NCBI GenBank assembly: GCA_015258065.1
Contig: JABZIZ010000014.1
Coordinates: forward strand, 1 to 64,000
DNA length: 64,000 nucleotides
Direction: 5' to 3'
Origin: Lachnospiraceae bacterium
GTDB lineage: Bacteria > Bacillota > Clostridia > Lachnospirales > Lachnospiraceae
The notes below the pieces were generated by a model. That model saw nothing but the letters and a program-made list of their open reading frames with translations. It was not told the DNA's origin and ran no database searches. Below are positions 1 through 8,067 of this stretch, one piece after another. The position numbers were made by a program, and so were the translations under genes. Every line of letters begins with the position of its first letter. The first letter of the stretch is position 1.

Positions 1-243
1 ATTCAAGATATGCTAAAAGTTTATTATGGGAAATCAGATTATGCAAAGTATGATAATTCGGTTTGTCAATGGAATCAATTTTTAAAGGATTTCTGTGCAG
101 ACGAAAATAGTTGCAACTACTCAAACAAATTAAAAGTAGCTTCTATTCTTTGGAAAGAAGTCAGAAATTCAAGAAATGAAAAAATTTATTCAAAGAATCT
201 TTTGACTGAATATGCCGATAAAATAAAAGAGTATTGCAAGTAG
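1..243 (+). CDS. Hypothetical protein, possibly 3' end of a longer gene
   Basis: An AT-rich reading frame ends with TAG at 241-243. The first ATG is at 10, but the frame is open to the window edge, so this may be the C-terminus of a longer protein. The visible 77 residues are lysine- and asparagine-rich with no motif, signal peptide or membrane segment that I recognise. The composition differs from the core genes that start at 612 and resembles the TnpW-like gene just downstream, so it most likely belongs to the same mobile element. Function unknown. Confidence 0.5.
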   Translation: MQDMLKVYYGKSDYAKYDNSVCQWNQFLKDFCADENSCNYSNKLKVASILWKEVRNSRNEKIYSKNLLTEYADKIKEYCK

Positions 244-291
244 GATATTTTTAGCTTGCTAAACTAACAATTCAATAAAAGCTAACACGAA

Positions 292-322
292 AGCAGTAAA
301 TCAAAAAGGTTTGCTGTTTTTT
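292..322 (+). terminator. Rho-independent terminator after the edge gene
   Basis: Stem AGCAGTAAA (292-300) pairs with TTTGCTGTT (310-318) through G.U pairs, with a 9-nt loop and a run of T residues at 316-322. It lies about 50 bp downstream of the first gene and just before the TnpW-like gene. Confidence 0.5.
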
Positions 323-350
323 CTTTGCTTAAAAACGGAAAGGAGGACAC

Positions 351-515
351 ATGGAAGAAGAAAAAAGAGTAATAAAAGAACCACAACATAAACAGTTAAT
401 AATGGATATTGGAAAAACAAAATACACCGTAAACTTACATTTCAAGCAAGGTACAGGGGAAACATACAAGGATAAAATACTAAAGCTAATCAAGAGAGAA
501 ACAGAGAAGATATAA
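351..515 (+). CDS. tnpW: TnpW-like transposon-encoded small protein
   Basis: A 54-residue gene with an excellent ribosome site (AAAGGAGG at 339-346) in front of ATG 351. The protein has a short charged N-terminus, then a core of the type 'IGKTKYTVNLHF' followed by a K/E-rich helix ending 'ILKLIKRETEKI'. This matches the pattern of the small TnpW family carried by Tn4451-like and related clostridial transposons, where its role is not understood. It marks the boundary between an element to the left and the chromosomal genes beginning at 612. The family call rests on pattern memory, not a search. Confidence 0.65.
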   Translation: MEEEKRVIKEPQHKQLIMDIGKTKYTVNLHFKQGTGETYKDKILKLIKRETEKI

Positions 516-583
516 ATTTATCAAAAAAATTTTGTTTATGTCCTTGACAAATCTTCCCAAAAGGTTCATTCCGTGACAGAAAG

Positions 584-624
584 CTTCCGGTTTAGAAAAC
601 GGCAGTACCGTTTACAGCCGGAAG
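584..624 (-). terminator. Nested inverted repeats at the end of the ECF S-component gene
   Basis: An outer repeat CTTCCGG (584-590) / CCGGAAG (618-624) encloses an inner perfect stem AAACGG (597-602) / CCGTTT (608-613) with a 5-nt loop. On the minus strand the inner stem is followed by TTTTCT, giving a modest intrinsic terminator that overlaps the stop codon at 612-614. Confidence 0.4.
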
Positions 625-1244
625 AACAGGCCGTTTTTCTTCAGCGGCGCACGAAGTGCCAGATAGAGAGCAACCACAACGATGGCAGAGACGCTGGAGT
701 TTAACAGAGTGACGCCGAAGTTGATGGCAAAAGTCACTTCGGCAGCAGGTTTGCCAAGAATCCACATTTTGTAAAAATAGCGCAAAAGAGGGTCAAAGAT
801 CGTATTGAAGAGGAGACCGCAGACGGTCGAGAGGATGACCCAAGTGTTGACCTTCTTGTTGTCGTTTGTGGTGGAGATATGGCCAAGTTTGTGCGCCAGG
901 ATTCCGACCAGAACGCCCATCAAAAATTTAATGACAAAGGTGATCGGTGCTTCCGTGATGTAAACCGGATCAATCAGGTCGGCGATGGTGAGTCCGAGGG
1001 CGCCGCCGAGCGAGCCGTAAATGGGGCCCAGAAGAAGAACGCCCAGCACCAAAAAGGCGTTTCCAAGGTGAATCTGCACCTTCCCTCCCGGAGTGGGAAC
1101 GGGAATAGACAAAAACGCAAAGACCACATAGGTCAGTGCAGCAAAAATAGCGGTAAAGACGAGCTTGCGAACCCATTCGTCTCCCTGTCCCGCCTGCTTC
1201 TCCTTTTCTAACATCTTTTCATCTTTCATTTTTTCATCATTCAT
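612..1244 (-). CDS. ECF transporter S component (substrate unknown)
   Basis: A 210-residue, strongly hydrophobic protein with about six membrane segments after a charged 25-residue cytoplasmic start. The stretch 'PTPGGKVQIHLGNAF' followed by 'GPIYGSLGGALGLTIADL' matches substrate-binding S components of energy-coupling-factor vitamin/precursor importers, which use a separate EcfAT module. No ATPase or T component is adjacent, so it probably shares a general EcfAA'T encoded elsewhere (inference). The start ATG at 1244 is preceded on the minus strand by GGAGGAGG. I see no riboswitch in the roughly 200 bp upstream, so the substrate cannot be assigned. Confidence 0.8.
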   Translation of the reverse strand: MNDEKMKDEKMLEKEKQAGQGDEWVRKLVFTAIFAALTYVVFAFLSIPVPTPGGKVQIHLGNAFLVLGVLLLGPIYGSLGGALGLTIADLIDPVYITEAPITFVIKFLMGVLVGILAHKLGHISTTNDNKKVNTWVILSTVCGLLFNTIFDPLLRYFYKMWILGKPAAEVTFAINFGVTLLNSSVSAIVVVALYLALRAPLKKNGLFFRL

Positions 1245-1372
1245 GTAGGAAAGAACCTCCTCCCGATCTCTTTCTTTATTTTCTGCTTTTGAAAACGATT
1301 CATAGATATCATAGTAGGATCTGGTATGATGAAAAGTACCAGTTAATATACAAAGTAGAGGGCCAGATAAGA

Positions 1373-1401
1373 TTGTGGGAGAGAAGCTCTGATGATATAC
1401 T
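1373..1401 (+). promoter_or_regulatory. SigA-type promoter of the PrsW-like gene
   Basis: TTGTGG (1373-1378), a 17-bp spacer and TATACT (1396-1401), 40 bp before the ATG at 1442. A perfect 6-bp inverted repeat CTGGTA/TACCAG with a 10-bp loop lies upstream at 1321-1342 in the divergent intergenic region and could be an operator. Confidence 0.5.
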
Positions 1402-1441
1402 GTTGTCGCCGTTATAGAATACAGTTTTAAAGGAGAAACAG

Positions 1442-2650
1442 ATGCCCGTTTTAACTTTGCTTGCAGTGATTCCGTCCGTCTTCTTGCTGATCAAGGTCTA
1501 TCAGGCAGATAAAGTCGAGAAAGAGCCGGCTCCTCTTCTGTTCAAGCTTTTTATCAAGGGACTGGAAAGCGCCTTCTTCGCAGCGGTGGTAGAGGCGCTA
1601 CTCATCAACTTCGGTCTGAATACGCTCGTCCACTTGGGTCTGATCGAGGGAGAAGGATCTTTCCTATATCATGCCATCGAGGCCTTCCTGATCGTGGCGG
1701 TTGCGGAAGAAGGATTCAAATATTATTTCCTCAAACATACGACATGGAACCATCCCGCCTTCGATTACCGTTTTGATGCGGTTGTGTATGCCGTTTTTGT
1801 TTCCTTGGGCTTTGCAACGATTGAGAATATTCTTTACGTTTGGGGGTCTCAGATTGAGAGCGGGACAGGTTTACAGCTCAGTGTGTACCGGGGCGTGCTT
1901 TCGGTGCCTGCGCACTGTGTCTTTGCCGTTGCCATGGGAATTCATTATGGAGCGGCCAAGTATGCACAGGGGCATGAGCAATTTGATTTGGAGGAGGCGG
2001 GTCTTAGAAAAGCCTTTCTTGTTCCTGTACTGATGCATGGTTTTTTCGACTTTGCGCTCATGATGAATCAGCCACTTTATACCGGACTCTTTTTCCTCTT
2101 CGTGATTCTGGCGGATTACAGGGCTCTGAAAGCAGTGGGAAGAGCCTCACAAACGGATACCAGAGTTTATAAGACGCCATCTTTAACGCCTCCGGTGCAG
2201 GCGGTATCCTATGTGCAGACTACGGCACCCTCTCAGAGATCGCATGCACCGACAAATCGCGCACGGACAAACAACGCGTGGTCAGATTCTGCACAGGCAG
2301 ATCGCATACCGACAAACCCTGCACAGGCAGATCACGTACCGTCAAACCCTGCACAGGCAGATCGTGTACCGACAAGCCCTGCACAGGCAGATCGCGTACC
2401 GACAAACCCTGCACAGGCAAACAGCGCACCGGCAAATCCTGCACAGGCAAACAGCGCACAAATGCTGCGTGCACAGGCAAATGACGCACAAACATGGAAC
2501 GAGCGGACAGGAGGATTTCCCGTCGCAGCCGCTCTCCCCTTTGCAGCCGCTCTGCCTTCTGCTGCATCCACGCCAGTTCCTGCCGGTACTCCGAAAGCGG
2601 CAGGGGTTCCAGGGGCGGCCAATCCTCCGTCTGTTTCCTCCTCGCAGTAA
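1442..2650 (+). CDS. PrsW-family intramembrane metalloprotease with repeat-rich tail
   Basis: 402 residues. The first ~245 form a multi-spanning membrane domain with the family signatures in order: AEEGFKYYFL (EE motif), 'ATIENILYVWG', 'AHCVFAVAMG' and 'HGFFDFAL', the acidic and histidine residues expected of PrsW/CPBP-like proteases. PrsW of Bacillus subtilis starts cleavage of anti-sigma factor RsiW; the substrate here is unknown and no sigma/anti-sigma pair is adjacent. After residue ~245 the protein changes into a low-complexity tail of about 155 residues dominated by decapeptides such as AQADRVPTNP, then an Ala/Pro-rich end. Most family members lack such a tail. RBS AAAGGAGAAAC precedes ATG 1442. 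Confidence 0.82.
   Translation: MPVLTLLAVIPSVFLLIKVYQADKVEKEPAPLLFKLFIKGLESAFFAAVVEALLINFGLNTLVHLGLIEGEGSFLYHAIEAFLIVAVAEEGFKYYFLKHTTWNHPAFDYRFDAVVYAVFVSLGFATIENILYVWGSQIESGTGLQLSVYRGVLSVPAHCVFAVAMGIHYGAAKYAQGHEQFDLEEAGLRKAFLVPVLMHGFFDFALMMNQPLYTGLFFLFVILADYRALKAVGRASQTDTRVYKTPSLTPPVQAVSYVQTTAPSQRSHAPTNRARTNNAWSDSAQADRIPTNPAQADHVPSNPAQADRVPTSPAQADRVPTNPAQANSAPANPAQANSAQMLRAQANDAQTWNERTGGFPVAAALPFAAALPSAASTPVPAGTPKAAGVPGAANPPSVSSSQ
2291..2500 (+). repeat. Seven 30-bp tandem repeats inside the PrsW-like gene
   Basis: Units starting at 2291, 2321, 2351, 2381, 2411, 2441 and 2471 each begin GCACAGGCA. The first four are nearly identical and the last three diverge. The 30-bp period keeps the reading frame and encodes ten-residue units of the AQADRVPTNP type. 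Because the repeats lack stops in several frames, spurious long ORFs appear on both strands here. Confidence 0.9.
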
Positions 2651-2675
2651 AAGGGGACCGTACTCTGGAAAGGAC

Positions 2676-2714
2676 CTGCAGGGATGATCTGCAGGGATGA
2701 TCTGCAGAGATGAT
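2676..2714 (+). repeat. Three 13-bp tandem repeats
   Basis: CTGCAGGGATGAT occurs at 2676-2688 and 2689-2701 and once with a single change at 2702-2714, between the PrsW-like gene and the apt promoter. No coding role is seen. Confidence 0.85.
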
Positions 2715-2730
2715 CGGCGGGGAGTGCTGT

Positions 2731-2759
2731 TTGTGTATTTTTCTGTTCTTTGCTACAAT
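2731..2759 (+). promoter_or_regulatory. SigA-type promoter of apt-relA
   Basis: TTGTGT (2731-2736), a 17-bp spacer and TACAAT (2754-2759), about 80 bp upstream of the apt start. The same two hexamers with the same spacing occur in front of flgB. Confidence 0.6.
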
Positions 2760-2840
2760 AGATAGGATGTCCGTTTTGTGTGTGACGGATGAGCGTGTCC
2801 GGAACGAAAACGGAGAAGAAAAAGAGGGTGAGGATCAGAA

Positions 2841-3365
2841 ATGAAGAATTTAAAGGATTATGTAACGACCATTCCGGATTTTCCGGAGCCGGGAATTATG
2901 TTTCGTGATATTACAACAGTGGCACAGGATGCGGATGGGTTGCATCTTGCGATCGACACCATGCAGGGGCTGGTAAAGGATCTGGATTTTGACGTGGTTG
3001 TAGGAGCGGAGAGTCGTGGGTTTATCTTCGGTACACCGATTGCCTATAATCTGCACAAACCCTTTGTCCTGATCCGCAAGAAGGGGAAGCTGCCACGGGC
3101 TACGGTTTCCGTGGAGTACGACCTGGAATATGGAAAAGCGGTCCTGGAGATGCATAAGGATGCGATTTTACCCGGGCAGAAGGTGCTTATTGTAGATGAT
3201 CTGATTGCGACGGGAGGCACCACGGAGGCGATGATCTCACTGGTGAAACAGCTTGGCGGTGAGGTCGCGGGCGTGGTGGTTCTCATGGAACTGGCAGGAC
3301 TGAAAGGGCGGGAGCGCATTGCGCCGGTACGTCTGGAGTCTGCGATTGTATATGAGGGAAAATAG
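2841..3365 (+). CDS. apt: Adenine phosphoribosyltransferase
   Basis: 174 residues, the normal length for the short bacterial enzyme. It converts adenine and PRPP to AMP and pyrophosphate in purine salvage, in the cytoplasm. The N-terminal 'IPDFPEPGIMFRDIT' and the PRPP-binding loop 'VLIVDDLIATGGT' (residues 115-127) are diagnostic. RBS GAGGGTGAGG lies upstream of ATG 2841. relA follows after 17 bp, the apt-relA order common in Firmicutes, so the two are very likely co-transcribed from the promoter at 2731-2759. Confidence 0.95.
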   Translation: MKNLKDYVTTIPDFPEPGIMFRDITTVAQDADGLHLAIDTMQGLVKDLDFDVVVGAESRGFIFGTPIAYNLHKPFVLIRKKGKLPRATVSVEYDLEYGKAVLEMHKDAILPGQKVLIVDDLIATGGTTEAMISLVKQLGGEVAGVVVLMELAGLKGRERIAPVRLESAIVYEGK

Positions 3366-3382
3366 GTCACCGGGAAATAGCA

Positions 3383-5686
3383 TTGAACGAATTAGAGCGC
3401 GAATTTGATGATGGCAAAATAGAAGAAATCGGGGAATATCAGGCACCGGAAAAGCTATACCGGGATTTGATTGAACGCGTGCATAAATACCATCCTTCCG
3501 ATGATATCAGTCTGATCGACAAGGCTTATTTGACTGCGTCCAAAGCGCATAGGGAACAGCTTAGAAAGTCGGGAGAGCCTTATATCATTCATCCGCTCTG
3601 CGTGTCCATCATCCTGGCGGACCTCGAGATGGATAAGGAAACCATCACGGCGGGGCTCCTTCATGATGTCGTCGAGGATACGACCCTTTCACTGGAAGAC
3701 GTAAGCAAACAATTCGGTGCGGACGTGGCACTCCTGGTAGACGGCGTCACCAAATTGCAGAACCTGCAGCTCCCAAAGGACTATGCCTTCAAGGATAAGA
3801 CGCCACTGCAGCTGGAAATGCAGGCGCAGAATTTGCGGCACATGTTTCTTGCAATGGCGAAGGACATCCGGGTCATCATCATTAAGCTGGCGGACCGACT
3901 GCATAATATGCGTACGCTTTCCTATATGCAGGAAGAGAAGCAGAAGCGGATTGCGCAGGAAACCATTGATATCTATGCGCCGATTGCCGGGAGACTCGGC
4001 ATCAGCAAAATCAAGGTGGAACTGGATGACCTTTCGCTGAAATATTTAGAGCCTGAGGTTTATCAGACGCTCACGCGGGAAGTTGCGCAGAAGAAGGAAC
4101 AACGTGAGAAATTCGTAGACGAAGTGGTCAAGCAGGTGCGCATTCACATCGCCGCTTCCGGCATTCGAGGAGAAGTCGGAGGTAGAGTCAAGCACCTTTT
4201 TTCCATTTACAAAAAAATGAGAAACCAGGGGAAAACCCTGGATCAGATCTATGATCTGTTTGCCATCCGTATCATTGTGGACTCGGTGAAGGACTGTTAT
4301 GCGGCACTTGGGATCATTCATGAGATCTACAGACCGATTCCGGGACGGTTCAAGGATTATATCGCCATGCCGAAGGCGAACATGTATCAGTCCCTGCATA
4401 CCACTCTTTTCGGTCCGGACGGGATTCCTTTTGAGGTGCAGATTCGCACCCGCGAAATGCATAAAGCAGCGGAATACGGGATCGCCGCTCACTGGAAGTA
4501 TAAGGTAGAGTCGGACGGCCAGAAGCCGGAAACCTCCGAAGAGGAGAAGCTAACCTGGCTTCGCCAGATTTTAGAGTGGCAGCGGGATATGTCCGATAAT
4601 ACGGAATTCATGCGACTACTCAAAAGCGATTTGAATCTTTTTGCGGAAGATGTTTACTGCTTTACGCCGGATGGGGAAGTGAAGCATCTGACGGCAGGTT
4701 CCACACCGGTGGACTTCGCCTACAGCATTCATACCGCAGTTGGGAACAAAATGGTCGGCGCCCGGGTGAATGGCAGAATTGTTCCGATCAATTATAAGAT
4801 TCAAAACGGCGATCAGATCGAGATTATTACCAGCCAGAGTTCCAAGGGGCCTTCCAGAGACTGGCTGAGTTTTGCAAAATCGACTTCTACTAAGAATAAA
4901 ATCAATCAGTGGTTCCGGCATGAACTGAAAGCGGAGAATATCGCCAGAGGAAGAGAACTTCTCAGTGCTTTTTGCAAGACGAAAAGCATTGAGCTGTCTG
5001 AGATCAACAAAGCGGAATATCAGGATATTATTATCCGCAAGTACGGCTTTCATGACTGGGATGCGGTGCTTGCGGCCGTCGGACATGGCGGGCTGAAGGA
5101 AGCGCAGATTGTCAATAAGCTTTCCGAACTGCATGACAAAGATCAGAAAAAGCATTTAACCGATGAAAAGGTTCTGGCAGAGCTTACCTCGGAGGCTGAG
5201 GCGGTAGCACCACGCATTTCGGGGGCGGGAGGCGCCATTATTGTGAAGGGAATTCATGATGTGGCGGTCCGGTTTTCCAAATGCTGCAATCCGCTGCCGG
5301 GAGATCCGATTGTCGGTTTCGTGACGAGGGGAAGAGGCGTTTCCATCCACAGGAGAGACTGCATCAACATACAGAAAATGCCGCAGGAAGAAAGAGGCAG
5401 GATGATTGATGCGCAGTGGGAAGCAGGAAGCGGTACCGGATGGGAGAGTTACACGGCGGATGTCAAGGTCTTTGCCAGCGACAGAAGAGGACTCCTGACC
5501 GATGTATCGAGGGTGTTCGCCGATGCGGATATCACGATCAGGTCGCTGAACACAAAGGTCTCCAAACAGGGGATGGCGACGCTGGAGATGATGTTTGAAG
5601 TCAGCGGAAGAAGACAGTTAAAGCAGCTGATCGAAAAGATCAGACAGATTGAGAGCGTCATCGATGTAGAAAGGTCGACAGGCTGA
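3383..5686 (+). CDS. relA: Bifunctional (p)ppGpp synthetase/hydrolase (Rel)
   Basis: 767 residues with the full Rel layout: an HD hydrolase domain (H70, HD at 94-95 in 'GLLHDVVEDT'), a nucleotidyltransferase synthetase domain with 'GRFKDYIAMPKANMYQSLHT', a TGS domain starting 'CFTPDGEVKHL', a zinc-finger/helical region (CCNPLPGD) and a C-terminal ACT domain. The RFKD sequence in the synthetase is the RxKD type of bifunctional enzymes, and the intact HD supports hydrolysis, so it should both make and destroy the alarmone. The only start giving a complete N-terminus is TTG 3383; the ribosome site (CGGGAAA) is weak. That might keep its translation low or coupled to apt (inference). Confidence 0.95.
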   Translation: MNELEREFDDGKIEEIGEYQAPEKLYRDLIERVHKYHPSDDISLIDKAYLTASKAHREQLRKSGEPYIIHPLCVSIILADLEMDKETITAGLLHDVVEDTTLSLEDVSKQFGADVALLVDGVTKLQNLQLPKDYAFKDKTPLQLEMQAQNLRHMFLAMAKDIRVIIIKLADRLHNMRTLSYMQEEKQKRIAQETIDIYAPIAGRLGISKIKVELDDLSLKYLEPEVYQTLTREVAQKKEQREKFVDEVVKQVRIHIAASGIRGEVGGRVKHLFSIYKKMRNQGKTLDQIYDLFAIRIIVDSVKDCYAALGIIHEIYRPIPGRFKDYIAMPKANMYQSLHTTLFGPDGIPFEVQIRTREMHKAAEYGIAAHWKYKVESDGQKPETSEEEKLTWLRQILEWQRDMSDNTEFMRLLKSDLNLFAEDVYCFTPDGEVKHLTAGSTPVDFAYSIHTAVGNKMVGARVNGRIVPINYKIQNGDQIEIITSQSSKGPSRDWLSFAKSTSTKNKINQWFRHELKAENIARGRELLSAFCKTKSIELSEINKAEYQDIIIRKYGFHDWDAVLAAVGHGGLKEAQIVNKLSELHDKDQKKHLTDEKVLAELTSEAEAVAPRISGAGGAIIVKGIHDVAVRFSKCCNPLPGDPIVGFVTRGRGVSIHRRDCINIQKMPQEERGRMIDAQWEAGSGTGWESYTADVKVFASDRRGLLTDVSRVFADADITIRSLNTKVSKQGMATLEMMFEVSGRRQLKQLIEKIRQIESVIDVERSTG

Positions 5687-5688
5687 AC

Positions 5689-6333
5689 ATGAACCAGGAA
5701 GATTTGATCATCAAGTCCAGCACCTTGGGCTTTGTCGGAACGAATTGTTATTTTGTGGCAAAAAAGAGCGCCTCTGCTCCTGTGCATGGCATTGTGATTG
5801 ATCCGGCTTATGACGGTAAAAAGATTTATGAGGATTTGAAGGCGGAGGGATGCGTGGTGGATTTGGTTTTGCTTACACATGCGCATTTTGACCATATCGG
5901 GGGTGCATGTGAGCTATGTGAGCTTTCCGGTGCGCCTCTGTATTGTCATGCGCTTGAAAAAAGACTGTGCGAAGACACCGAGGCAAACCTTTCTGCTGAC
6001 TATGGCTTGCCCTGCCAGGTGCAACCGGATCGGTTTCTGGAAGACGGAGAGGTGATCAGACAGGATGGTTTGGAAATTCAGGTCCTCTCCACGCCCGGTC
6101 ATACAGAAGGCAGCTGCTGTTATTACCTGCCAAAAGAGCAGGTTCTGTTTTCCGGAGATACCCTTTTTGCGCAATCGGTGGGTCGAACCGATCTTCCGAC
6201 CGGTTCGACGGAAAAGCTGATGCAATCCATCAGAGAGAAGTTGCTCGTCTTACCGGAGGAGACAAGAGTATACCCGGGGCACATGGATACCACTACCATA
6301 GGCTATGAAAAGAGAGTGAATCCGTTCTTTTAA
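5689..6333 (+). CDS. MBL-fold metallo-hydrolase (glyoxalase II-like)
   Basis: 214 residues with all metallo-beta-lactamase metal ligands: THAHFDHIGG (H64, H66, D68, H69), 'PGHTEGS' (H138), 'SGDTLF' (D157) and 'YPGHMDTTT' (H198). This family resembles glyoxalase II thioester hydrolases (YqgX/GloB-like), but true substrates of Firmicutes members are mostly untested. It starts 2 bp after the relA stop and precedes hemZ by 31 bp, so it belongs to the apt-relA transcription unit. The cytoplasmic location is inferred from the absence of a signal peptide. Confidence 0.88.
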   Translation: MNQEDLIIKSSTLGFVGTNCYFVAKKSASAPVHGIVIDPAYDGKKIYEDLKAEGCVVDLVLLTHAHFDHIGGACELCELSGAPLYCHALEKRLCEDTEANLSADYGLPCQVQPDRFLEDGEVIRQDGLEIQVLSTPGHTEGSCCYYLPKEQVLFSGDTLFAQSVGRTDLPTGSTEKLMQSIREKLLVLPEETRVYPGHMDTTTIGYEKRVNPFF

Positions 6334-6364
6334 AGAGCGTGTCAGCAGGAAAGTTGAGGAAACA

Positions 6365-7921
6365 ATGATACAGATTCAAATCACTCCGGAAAAATATCGC
6401 TATGATATTCATTCCCTGGTGCAGGCTTTTTTCCCGGGAGAAGAAATTCGGATCGTAACGAATCCAATCGAAGATCGGGAGTACCGGCTTGGAATCAACC
6501 TCCGTTTTGACGAAGATCTCGGCAAAGTGGAGGCTTCTTTTTTTGACATCGGAAGGGATGTGATTTTAAAAGGAGAGGCCGTTTATAGCCAAAGCGAAGG
6601 GAAGCAGGGGGAGAGGAAAGACGGTGCAGACCTTTCCACGAACGGGAGCAGTGCGTCTTTGACCACAGAAAAAAATGCAGTGAAACAGATGCTCTACCGC
6701 ATGCTTTCTGAACTGATCGGAAGGAAATTGCCCTGGGGAGCGCTTACCGGGATCAGGCCTACCAAAATTGCGATGAACTTGCTAGAAAAGGGGGAAAGAG
6801 ATGACAGAGTTTTGGACTATCTGACATCTGTTTTTTTTGTCAGCAGGAAAAAGGCGTCTTTGGCACTCGAGATTGCGCATAGAGAGCAGGAGATGCTAAG
6901 GGGCATTCAGGCGCAGGACGGGTATAGCCTTTACATTGGCATTCCCTTCTGCCCCACGACCTGTTTGTACTGTTCCTTCCCTTCCTACCCGATTGCCCGA
7001 TATGCGGGATTGGTGGAGAATTATCTGTCCTGTCTCTATCAAGAAATGGATGAGGTTGCGCAGATCATGAGAGGAAAGCAGCTCAATACCATCTATGTGG
7101 GAGGGGGGACACCTACCACGCTGTCACCTGCGCAGTCTGCGGATATGCTTGCGCATCTGCGGAAAACCTTTGATTTTACCCACCTGAGGGAATTTACGGT
7201 AGAGAGCGGAAGACCGGATTCCATGACGATGGAAAAGCTTAGAACCCTGCGGGAATTCGGCGTGGACAGGATCTCCGTCAATCCGCAGAGCATGCGGGAA
7301 GAGACGTTACACCGAATCGGAAGAGCGCATACGGTGAGGCAGACGTTGGATGCGTTTTATCTGGCTAGAGAGGCGGGCTTTGATCAAATCAATATGGATC
7401 TGATTTTGGGCCTTCCCGGGGAGACGGAAGAAGATGTGGCTTATACACTGCGGGAAATCGAAAAGCTTTCTCCGGATGATCTGACCGTGCATTCTCTGGC
7501 GGTCAAGAGGGGCTCCAAACTTCATGAAATATTGCTGGAGGAAAGGCGCACCGGAAGGAAGACGGACCTTGGAGAAGAAACAAAAGAAGAGGGGGAGATT
7601 TCCGAGAGAATGATGCAGATTGCGGAGACGGGTGCGAGAGGAATGGGACTTTCTCCCTACTACCTTTATAGGCAGAAAAACATGGCAGGCAATCTGGAGA
7701 ACATCGGATTTGCTCGGGAAGGAAAAGAAGGACTATACAATGTCCTCATCATGGAAGAAGTGCAGTCCATTGTAGCACTGGGAGCGGGCAGCGTTTCCAA
7801 AAGGGTATTTTCCGGGGGAAGGGAAGGCAGGATAGAGAGGTGTGATAACGTCAAGGAGGTGACACAGTATATCAGCCGTATCGAGGAGATGATAGACAGA
7901 AAGAGGAAGCTCTTTCTGTGA
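6365..7921 (+). CDS. hemZ: Coproporphyrinogen dehydrogenase-like radical SAM protein HemZ
   Basis: 518 residues. The N-terminal ~180 residues are the HemZ-specific extension, then a radical SAM core starts with 'IGIPFCPTTCLYCSFPSY' (C196, C200, C203, binding the [4Fe-4S] cluster) and continues with 'YVGGGTPTTL' and 'NMDLILGLPGET'. HemZ proteins are annotated as oxygen-independent coproporphyrinogen III oxidases, but the activity is not proven for many clostridial members that lack the rest of haem synthesis. A short Ser/Lys-rich segment (residues ~75-102) looks like a lineage-specific insertion. The gene ends in an intrinsic terminator, closing the apt-relA-MBL-hemZ unit. Confidence 0.88.
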   Translation: MIQIQITPEKYRYDIHSLVQAFFPGEEIRIVTNPIEDREYRLGINLRFDEDLGKVEASFFDIGRDVILKGEAVYSQSEGKQGERKDGADLSTNGSSASLTTEKNAVKQMLYRMLSELIGRKLPWGALTGIRPTKIAMNLLEKGERDDRVLDYLTSVFFVSRKKASLALEIAHREQEMLRGIQAQDGYSLYIGIPFCPTTCLYCSFPSYPIARYAGLVENYLSCLYQEMDEVAQIMRGKQLNTIYVGGGTPTTLSPAQSADMLAHLRKTFDFTHLREFTVESGRPDSMTMEKLRTLREFGVDRISVNPQSMREETLHRIGRAHTVRQTLDAFYLAREAGFDQINMDLILGLPGETEEDVAYTLREIEKLSPDDLTVHSLAVKRGSKLHEILLEERRTGRKTDLGEETKEEGEISERMMQIAETGARGMGLSPYYLYRQKNMAGNLENIGFAREGKEGLYNVLIMEEVQSIVALGAGSVSKRVFSGGREGRIERCDNVKEVTQYISRIEEMIDRKRKLFL

Positions 7922-7929
7922 GTCTTTTT
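7897..7929 (+). terminator. Intrinsic terminator overlapping the hemZ stop codon
   Basis: A perfect 9-bp stem CAGAAAGAG (7897-7905) / CTCTTTCTG (7910-7918) with a GAAG tetraloop, followed by GTCTTTTTC. The stem encodes the last hemZ codons, so the stop codon is inside the terminator. Confidence 0.75.
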
Positions 7930-8067
7930 CGATACTTACTCTTGATCTTCATTCTTTTTCAGCGTATATTTATAAATTGGTTATTAATTTCCGAGATAAC
8001 GGTGTCAAAAAGTCGAAAATCGATGTAGGCTTGCTTGCAAGACTTCGATCATAAGGGAATGGAATAG

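Noticed and set aside
2291..2500. Possible CRISPR array
   Set aside because: The units are contiguous with no spacers and encode part of a protein.
2211..2687. Several long frames on both strands (158, 115, 96 and 68 residues)
   Set aside because: They are open only because the 30-bp repeats lack stop codons in all frames; the PrsW-like frame is the real one.
4046..4492. Minus-strand frames over relA, fliI, glgA and mgtA
   Set aside because: All are shadows of well-supported genes.
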